Notes under the pieces: generated by a model
The model's input: only the letters and a program-made list of their open reading frames with translations
What the model was told of the DNA's origin: nothing
Databases searched by the model: none
Program-made: the position numbers and the translations under genes
From: Allacma fusca
Lineage: Eukaryota > Arthropoda > Collembola > Symphypleona > Sminthuridae
Direction of reading: 5' to 3'
Length of the DNA stretch: 64,000 nucleotides
Assembly (NCBI GenBank): GCA_947179485.1
Contig: OX359245.1
Coordinates: forward strand, 35,637,067-35,701,066
Shown: positions 57,010-64,000 of the stretch, one piece after another
Layout of the letters: each line of letters begins with the position of its first letter
How positions within the stretch are numbered: the first letter of the stretch is position 1

Positions 57010-58333
57010 TTATTGAAACAAAAGTAGCATATTTTTTGTTAGTTTGGAAATTCCCAAAACAAACATAAAAGCAGTCTGTTTTTTCAAAACGGAACCACAC
57101 TTTATTCCCAAGGGTTGGAAGCTATTGAAGCAAGCACGTGTCCCCAAAGGTACAGAATTTTTCCAAATTTGCGTCAACTCCAATGATAGGTCATAAACCC
57201 GGCCCAGGACCAGGAAGAAAACCATTTCAATTATGAAGAGCGCCACGGACCAAAAGCCACACATGAAAACAACCAGGATTGGCAAATCATTACTAAATTT
57301 CACAAAGGCAAAAATCATCAAGGCATGGTTGACAAAGACAAAAGCAAGAAGCGGAGCTAGGATTATTTTCGAGAAAACTATGTTAAAGTTTAAATTTAGG
57401 ACGTGAAGCTGGTTGTAGAGGCGAGTTATATTTCCCAACCCGATCGGTATTTTGTGCACTTCATTGATTATTTCACAAGACATTTTACTGTGTATTAATA
57501 AGTTTTGTCAGTTAGTTTTTTTCAAATGCTAAATTTAATTTTAATAATAAAATTATATCCCGCATTATAAAAGTTTATAGTCTCACCTGAATCGCTTCAA
57601 CCAAAATACGGTCTGTAACGTGTATGATGCAATAATGTCGGAACCAACGATGATCATAAACTGCGAGTGAAAAATGAAGTACATCTCTAAGCATCCGAAA
57701 ATCAAACGACTCCAGATAGTTGCCCGGAAATTTTCTGGTAATAAGTAACTGCTCACGTATCTGGGTTGATCCGGGTCTTTAAAGTACAACGACGAGAATG
57801 CTCCAGAATTAACGAATGCTAAGAACGGCCCAGCATATATCAATAATTCGATTACGTTCAGTTCCTTCAACTTTTTATTCGGCTGCGGAATTTCTACATG
57901 TATTCATACAAGTTTTAAAAATTGACAACTATTGTACTAATTTTTTGCAATAATAAGAAATAAATTTTGAATAACCGTCAATGGCTTTGAATCCCAATAC
58001 AGATGTGAATCCCAACTTTATGTTGACTTCACCCTGCAGTAAGGCAATTTGAATGTACAACCCTGCAATCTGTTGTACCCAAATGGAAATATCCAGAGCT
58101 GCACTGGTCACTGGTCTCGGGGAATAAAACGGGATGGAAAAAACGACATACGTAAGATAAAGGACTTGAAGCGTATACAAGCCCGCCTTAAACTTGTAGA
58201 TTTCTCTGAAATACTTGGCGTTGTTAAAATTTAAATTGTTTATTTTTGAGTCCCATTGGTAGGGGAATAGGTACAAATGTTGACCCGTGGTTACCAACCG
58301 CTTTAGCCCCATCAAACATTTAATATCCAGCAT
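57010..58333 (-). CDS. 7-TM gustatory-receptor-like chemoreceptor 3
   Basis: Three exons, 58333-57938, 57882-57587 and 57487-57010, joined by 55- and 99-nt introns (phases 0 and 2; the second has donor CAG|GTGAGA and acceptor ACACAG). They encode 389 residues. The N-terminus has PYQWDSK, matching the W-D-S landmark of receptors 1 and 2, followed by a hydrophobic helix (LYTLQVLYLTYVVF). Later helices include IELLIYAGPFLAFVN, MYFIFHSQFMIIV and LAFVFVNHALMIFAFV. The C-terminus (KKQTAFMFVLGISKL) parallels KTTILVLMG of receptors 1 and 2. Overall identity to them is low, so this is an older branch of the same family. The start ATG directly precedes the only good coding frame. No lesion seen. Confidence 0.7.
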
Positions 58334-60545
58334 CTCAAATTGTAAAAACCCAAAACACTGGGCTTGAAAACGTTTGCAATAATTTTAATTTAGTCGTGAC
58401 ATGCTTCCTTTTGAGAAAGCAAAATATAGGTACATGTGATACTCAGAATGGGTCAGAATAAATGAATATTTTCCCAGTCTAGAGCACGATAGTGTAATAA
58501 TTTAATCTTTTATAGAAGTGTCCTTCCATAAGGTCAGTGCATAGTCTCTTAGGTACACACAGAAACAAAATGGATCAAAACTCTGTCATAGTCAATGCGT
58601 GGCCACTTAGGAAAGTTTTTTTAGGAAGAACAGCATAACCTCATTGGGAATAATTAGTCCAGTATTTGTCAATGTAAGCAAAAATTGAGAAACTTTTAAT
58701 GGATAATGATAAATAATAGTAAATTCATAAATGATGGTGAAAATTGGTTATTGTTAGAATCAATTAGCATGACGCTTGTCCCATTTTACTTTCTATAACT
58801 AAGAATAATAGCCACAAGTGCTACATACATATCTGCTGTAGTGGTAAGATAGATCCGGTCCTTAACATAAACTAAAGGAAAGTCCAAATGCCAACTTTTG
58901 TTTCAATGTAAACTTCGACCGTACTTGTATTCCCCCTCCAAGCGTAAATATTCTATCGTTAACATCATTAAGGGATCCGACCGGTATGTGCAGGTCCACT
59001 GTTTTGCGTCTCTTTTGCTCAACATTTCATTTGTATTAAATTGTATCTACTTGGGAACTCAGAAATATTTCCTGTATCAAATAGTCAGGATGTTGGAGAA
59101 TAGCAATCAATTAGTAATAATTCCAGAAATTTATAATATATATTTTAGGGCTTGGAAAATTTTACGTTAAACGTTATTGAATTCTAGCTCCCGGGCTCGG
59201 CGGAGTTATTTATTACAAACGTAGTTATTCACTTAATTTATTCCACACACTCAGAAAAACTTCTAATTGTACTCAAATTTTCAGTAGTTATTTGCTTGAA
59301 ATGATAGTGCTAATTGTCCTTATTTGTGAAATTCAAATCTAGTCATTCTCCGAAAATCGTATACTTGTATCAAAAATATTTAAAATAATATATAAAAAAT
59401 ATCTCTGGGGTACAATATTTATTATTGTTGCAAATTGATTCCTTTTGGGAAAAATGAAAACTTGCATGAAACGATTGCTTTGGTGGCTGAAGCTAGTAGA
59501 AGTACAAGTTCCGATGAACCTGAATCGAAGAAATAAGTGCATTTTGTAATCCTTGGATATGATACAGATTAGATCTTATATTTGTAGAACCTGAAACAAA
59601 AGTATTTGTATCTTCGGATTATCGGTTATCCGCGGATAGGATCGGATAATGGATGATTTTTATCCGAAATTTTCGGATAACCATTATATAGGAACCGAAA
59701 TGTACAGGATAAGTTTCGGATAAAATATTTTGTTCCTTCGACATTTAGGATAGGATGCGCCCAGTAATTATCGTAACATTTTCGCATAGGATAACGAATT
59801 TATCCCATCTGTGCAGTAAAAGCAGGGTCCTGGAATTCATTGTAATTAATCAATCAAAATTATTTACTAATGAATATGAAGCCCGAAACAACTAAGCGGA
59901 TGATTTTGGATACCGTCCGGTTAGGATTGGGTAAAATTATATCCAATCCGAATTTTTTACGCCCTCAAAAGTTGAAAACAAGTTTTCTGGTACACACTGT
60001 CGACACTGTCGAAAGAATTAACATTGCTACTGAAAATGATGAAAAATCTTCAAATGACGAAACGCAACGCTTAATAAGAACTTATCTAAAACCAGGTCAA
60101 ATCAGGACAGTCCTAATCACATCAGGACTTGTGGGAACCCTGCCAGTAACACGTGAAACAGTATTCTAGTTCAATTCCACACGAGCCGTTGCGAGCTAAA
60201 ATAAATTACTTACTAATTTCACATGAAGTAAAAATTGTTGCTTTTCGATGTATATGGAGCTTGTGCAATGCATATTTGTTAAGGTTATAGATGGGCATAA
60301 TAACCTGCTTTGGCTTTATATTTGAGGGACTGAGGGATGTATAGGTACTCATGCTCCTCCGTCATCACTAATTCCACTACATTGACACTCTTGAGATTTT
60401 TCTGCAAACGTTTCATAATCGTTTCTATGTATACTCATATGCTTTTATAAAGGATTTTGTTTGCCGCGAGGAACTAAAATGTCAGCTCTTACATCGAAAA
60501 TGTTCTTAAAAATCATTGCTACGCGATAATTTAAGGCTTCGTGTA
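58334..60545. other. Intergenic; CGGATA word-repeat patch at 59600-59800
   Basis: No supported gene. 59605-59800 is rich in TCGGATAA/TTATCCG words and may be a decayed word-repeat element that continues as GGATTGGG/ATCCAATCCG words near 59920-59955. The plus-strand open frame at 59870-60169 overlaps this and is not called. Confidence 0.4.
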
Positions 60546-60935
60546 GGGTGGCGTCAGCCATCGCCGTCAAAGTAGCATGAATTTTGAGCTTTTTTCAAAG
60601 GTTCAGATTTAAAAAAAAACGATCCGGCCGATTTCAACCATATCAGAAATAACCATTCCGATTTACATAAGGAACATTCACAAACAATTTCGTTGAAATC
60701 GATTCAGTAGTTTTAGATATAACTGTCATTTGACTTGAAGTCCAAAATTTCAATAATTTTTTTCTCAAAAACTATCCGGCCGATTTCAACCAACTACGAA
60801 CTTAGCCTTACTTTTGACACAAGTAATGTCCACAACAAATTTCATTGAAATCGGACCAGTGGTTTTTGGGTTATCGTGCGGAAGGACACACGGACATACG
60901 GACATGACTATTTTACTAGGGGGCTGACGCCACCC
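60546..60935. mobile_element. TA-flanked MITE with GGGTGGCGTCAGC termini
   Basis: A 390-bp element with perfect inverted termini GGGTGGCGTCAGC and GCTGACGCCACCC between TA dinucleotides (60544-60545 and 60936-60937). The interior contains two similar stretches with CCGGCCGATTTCAACCA and ATTTCATTGAAATCG-type segments, then ACACACGGACATACGGACAT. The TA duplication suggests a Tc1/mariner-type enzyme mobilises it. No coding capacity. Confidence 0.75.
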
Positions 60936-60937
60936 TA

Positions 60938-61245
60938 AAAACGTTGTATGTAACAACTCATTTCATTATTATCGAGAATGTCTAAGTTACCAACATTTTC
61001 TAATCAAGACTTTTCTAAGACAAGTTTAGTATGTAGTTGTAATAATGATGTAATAGTCGTAATATGAAGTTTAATAATGCAACTACACTACAGTAATTAT
61101 TAATTTTACTCAGTTTCAATTAGCTTGATACAACGCCTCTTTTAAATGACCTACGCTCTAGGATATTACTGTACATACATGACATGTTTCTACTTCCAAG
61201 CAAGACTCAAATTTCAATCCCTAAATGTAACATATACAAGATCGT
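60938..61245. other. 3' flank of receptor 4
   Basis: No gene seen; AT-rich spacer. Confidence 0.4.
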
Positions 61246-63162
61246 TCACGTAAGCAGAACAGTTATGACCACTTCCTGAATGATTCTAGCAATGGTAATA
61301 ACAATTCCCTTGTCATAGTAGAACCAAGAACCGCAATAGATCTTAATTGGCCTCAAAGATTTCAATTTTTTCTGAATTCGCATGTAATTCACCTGCCGTT
61401 TCCATATAGCCAAACTCTCCTTGGATTTTTCATATATACTACCTGAAGCATAATTGAAAAGCATGGCCACGGCAGAGTTGACGACGACAACGACGACCGC
61501 CAGTAACTTTTTGTAGAATCCTACCATTCTGATGGAACACACTATGGAGCCAGAAATGACCACAACGGATGTCGTTTGGGCCAATGGTCCCAATCCAGAA
61601 CTTATGGCATTCAAAGTCGTCACAAGAACTTCAGTCGCACGGTAATTTTCAATGAAATTCGTGACGGCGACTTTTCGTTCGTAAACAATATTCGAGAGAT
61701 GACGACTTGTAGATTGTATTGCTTGATTTTCGGCGTTGATGCTGTTCTCTCTATTGAAATAATATTGCAGCTGTCATTTTAAATTTAACGAACAAAATAT
61801 CCTTTACATGCTATAATTATTGATCCCAGAGACTTACAAAAGCGAGTTAGCCCCGGACTTTGCAATTACCAAGGCTGGTAGTGTCAATGCAAATAAGCCC
61901 GTAAAAATCAAGGTAGTTCGGACGACTGTGACCCATGTCAATGCTAAGTAGGACATCATCAATGTAGTAATGGCTGCCACCGAGTTAACAGGTGTTATGA
62001 CGTGAAATAATTGTGGTTGTGGGTCGAAGTGTCGCGCAGATAATGGCACACACAATAGCGTTGACACAGTTAGGTAGTAGAACATTGCAGGTATGAGTCT
62101 TGAGCCTTGGACATGATGATCTGTGGAAAATTTAGTATTTTTTGACATTATAAATTATTTAGGTGTATGAATAAGTACAAATTACATTGATACGTCAAAG
62201 GAAATAAGAATGTTTTATTTTCAAAATATTTTCATGCCAGAATTTCTAACAATGCAATGCATTTGTTAAAAAAAAATATTTGAGAAGTGACGGTACAGAA
62301 ATAAGAAATTGATTTCTGTACCCAGCATATGGCATGAGTTGGATATTTGTTGGAAGACGGGATGAAGGTTCTTCGAAGGAGAAAAACATTTTTGGCAGGG
62401 AAAATTTCAAAGTGAATGGATTTTTTTGTGAACATGGATTTTCTTGGGAGGAATTTTCAAACTTGTTAGCATTTGTAAAGGTTTGTTTTGTGAACAGGAA
62501 TTTCGAAATTTGCTGAACTTATTAGCAGGAATGTAACATTTGTAGGGAAAATTATTGTCTCAACAGGGGTTCTGGGATTTGTTGTTTTTTTGACAAGGAT
62601 TTTCAAAAATTGTTGATGACTTCCCTGCAGGGACTTCAGATTCAGCAGGGAAAAATAAAAAAAACATCTTCCAGGAAGGTTTATGTCAATCCGATCCCTG
62701 GGCCGTATACATCAAACTTGTATAATCGTATGAAATAGTGCTACCAATTATGGTAAATCTACAATAATTATTATTATCTCTTTTACCTTCGAATTTTTGG
62801 TGAAACTGAACGAATTGTTTGAAAAGTATTGGAATAGTTGGAATTACATTCCAGCTATGAATGTACAATCCAACTCCAAAAACATTCTCTATGACCATTG
62901 TTACCATAAAAGCTCGTCTTCCAAATGGGAGTTTCTCCCAATCAGGACTCATTGCTAATCGAACGGTGTTGAACAGAACTTTCATTTCATGTATCAAGAA
63001 CACCACAATGGAACACCAGGAAATTATTTTTCGAAAAGTACTCTTTGTAACCTTGGGGCTTCCTTCATGGTGATTCCATTCTATTGGTAGACAACCCACG
63101 TAATGACACCATAACAACTGTTTTCTGAGATAGTGTTTCCAATTTGAGCCAAAGTTCATCAT
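61246..63162 (-). CDS. 7-TM gustatory-receptor-like chemoreceptor 4
   Basis: Three exons, 63162-62787, 62120-61838 and 61750-61246, joined by 666- and 87-nt introns (donors GAAG|GTAAAA and TTTT|GTAAGT; acceptors TCCACAG and TTCAATAG; phases 1 and 2). They encode 387 residues. The N-terminus has LPIEWNHHEG, the counterpart of the W-D-S block of the other receptors. Helices include SIVVFLIHEMKVLF, AMFYYLTVSTLLCVPL, SYLALTWVTVVRTTLIF, ALTLPALVIA and LAVVVVVVNSAVAML. The last exon ends GIVITIARIIQEVVITVLL, without the insect TYxxxxxQF motif. It lies in tandem with receptor 3, same strand, about 2.9 kb apart. No lesion seen; function as a chemoreceptor is inferred from family-like topology. Confidence 0.65.
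62250..62690. repeat. Degenerate interspersed repeat in receptor 4 intron 1
   Basis: Recurring variants of CAGGGAAAATTT, ACAGGAATTTC and AAGGATTTTCAAA spaced about 40-50 bp. Similar words (CCCTGTCAAGG, TTTTCCCTGCC) occur at 31190-31400 and 32074-32250. It is probably a decayed transposon of a shared family; ends not resolved. Confidence 0.45.
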
Positions 63163-63735
63163 GGTTGAAGCTACGTGAGGTCACTGGATTCAACTTTATT
63201 AATTCTATGAAGTAACTAAAAGATTAATTAATTCGTCAGAAATTCAATTCCACAACAAGGACTAGTACTTTTTTAATTTGATAATTCAGAGGTCATGCAT
63301 TATTTAGGTAATTGACAATTTTTAATTTATTAGGGAACGTACACAAAAAGTAACTACCACAGAAGCCACTAAAAATTTTATTACCCTAAAGAAGCAACCA
63401 TGTACAAATTTAAAAATAAATTGGAAGTGTGCCCATATAACATGCCCACATAATATCTAGGATATATACTTTAGTTCAAAATATGGATAAACAAAATTAT
63501 TTGCTAAGTTGGTAACTTTAAAATTTGTTTATGTAATGACTTTTTAAATTAATTCCCCTAATATTCATGGATGTGTAGGAATGCTGAACTGCTGGAATAT
63601 CCCATGATTTTATTCGCATTCTTTAATACTACCGGTAAACATTTACATATGTACATATGATGAATATTTTCTGCAATTGGTTTGTTGAAATCGTTGCGAC
63701 TTGTAAATTGACATATTCGTGGTACCCATAAAGGA
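63163..63735. other. 5' flank of receptor 4
   Basis: No gene seen. The receptor 4 promoter is expected in the first few hundred bases; nothing specific is called. Confidence 0.4.
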
Positions 63736-63905
63736 ACTTATTATTAGCAGCGCTCGGCACATCTGTGGGTAGTACTCGGCTAAACAGATACGGGTAATAC
63801 CCGGGTAAACGGATATGGATACAGGTATGGGTACTACCCGGGTAATTACCGATTTTGTGTACCCAAACAATTCCGTGTACTACCCGCCCAGCTAGCACAA
63901 ATATA
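63736..63905. repeat. GGGTAATACCCGGGTA word-repeat patch
   Basis: Dense TACCCGGGTA, GGGTACTACCCG and GGATATGGATAC words, GC-richer than the surroundings. This is the same style as the bounded hAT-like elements, but no convincing terminal repeat or target duplication was found. Confidence 0.5.
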
Positions 63906-64000
63906 TTTCTGGTATTCAAAATTCGTCATAAAATACCACGATTCTTAAGATAATCTCAATGGTGACCTAATTGTAAGAAGTACCTATTGACATCTCAAAT

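Noticed and set aside
59870..60169. 99-codon plus-strand frame
   Set aside because: It overlaps a word-repeat region (ATCCAATCCG) and has no recognised family or splice sites.
1..64000. CRISPR arrays, bacterial operons, riboswitches, rRNA or tRNA genes
   Set aside because: The sequence is a spliced eukaryotic genome; the regular repeats seen are microsatellites or transposon word arrays. I did not find a convincing tRNA or rRNA by eye, but no covariance search was possible.

Overview
The window looks like an arthropod nuclear genome. It is AT-rich, its genes are split by short GT-AG introns, there are no operons, and it carries many transposon remnants. Several genes belong to animal families: 7-TM gustatory-type chemoreceptors, an SLC15 peptide transporter, a fatty-acid-binding protein and an ELOVL6-type elongase. 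The receptor type (a tryptophan-Asp-Ser motif near the N-terminus) and the absence of insect-type odorant receptors would fit a springtail (Collembola). That placement is an inference, not something proved here.

Layout. From 0.4 to 3.1 kb there is a hAT-type element and chemoreceptor 1 (+). From 3.1 to 21 kb the DNA is repeat-rich and gene-poor: a Transposase_21-type element (7.7-10.3 kb), several non-autonomous hAT elements, a 5'-truncated LINE with a 12-bp target duplication (14.0-15.3 kb), and one hAT element nested in another (16.7-18.8 kb). Chemoreceptor 2 (21.3-22.5 kb, +) is a duplicate of receptor 1 with identical exon lengths. From 24.8 to 28.7 kb lies a complete 15-exon SLC15 oligopeptide transporter (+). 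It converges on a three-exon fatty-acid-binding protein gene (29.1-29.9 kb, -). A hAT element carrying a pogo-like MITE follows, then what looks like a decayed second fatty-acid-binding gene (33.4-34.2 kb, -). A long gene-free stretch precedes a five-exon ELOVL6-type elongase (41.6-44.7 kb, +). At 45.3-50.9 kb is a 5.5-kb two-gene transposon (broken Transposase_21-like gene plus a DUF4806-type gene) that was itself hit by a hAT element. Two terminal exons of an unrecognised minus-strand gene lie near 52.7 kb. Two more chemoreceptors (57.0-58.3 and 61.2-63.2 kb, -) close the window.

How the parts relate. The four receptors form two pairs; the first pair is a recent duplication that includes upstream DNA. 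The transporter, elongase and lipid-binding genes are ordinary metabolic genes with no shared regulation visible here. The strongest unifying observation is a set of short hAT-like elements. Each is packed with its own repeated word (for example CCCGACCCG, GTACCTGTACC, CGGAACGGAAC, AGTCAAGTCT, GAACTGAACTG, CGTTACGTTAC) running in one sense at one end and in the reverse complement at the other. Most end in a YARNG-type terminal inverted repeat and sit between 8-bp target duplications that I could read directly, several of them perfect.
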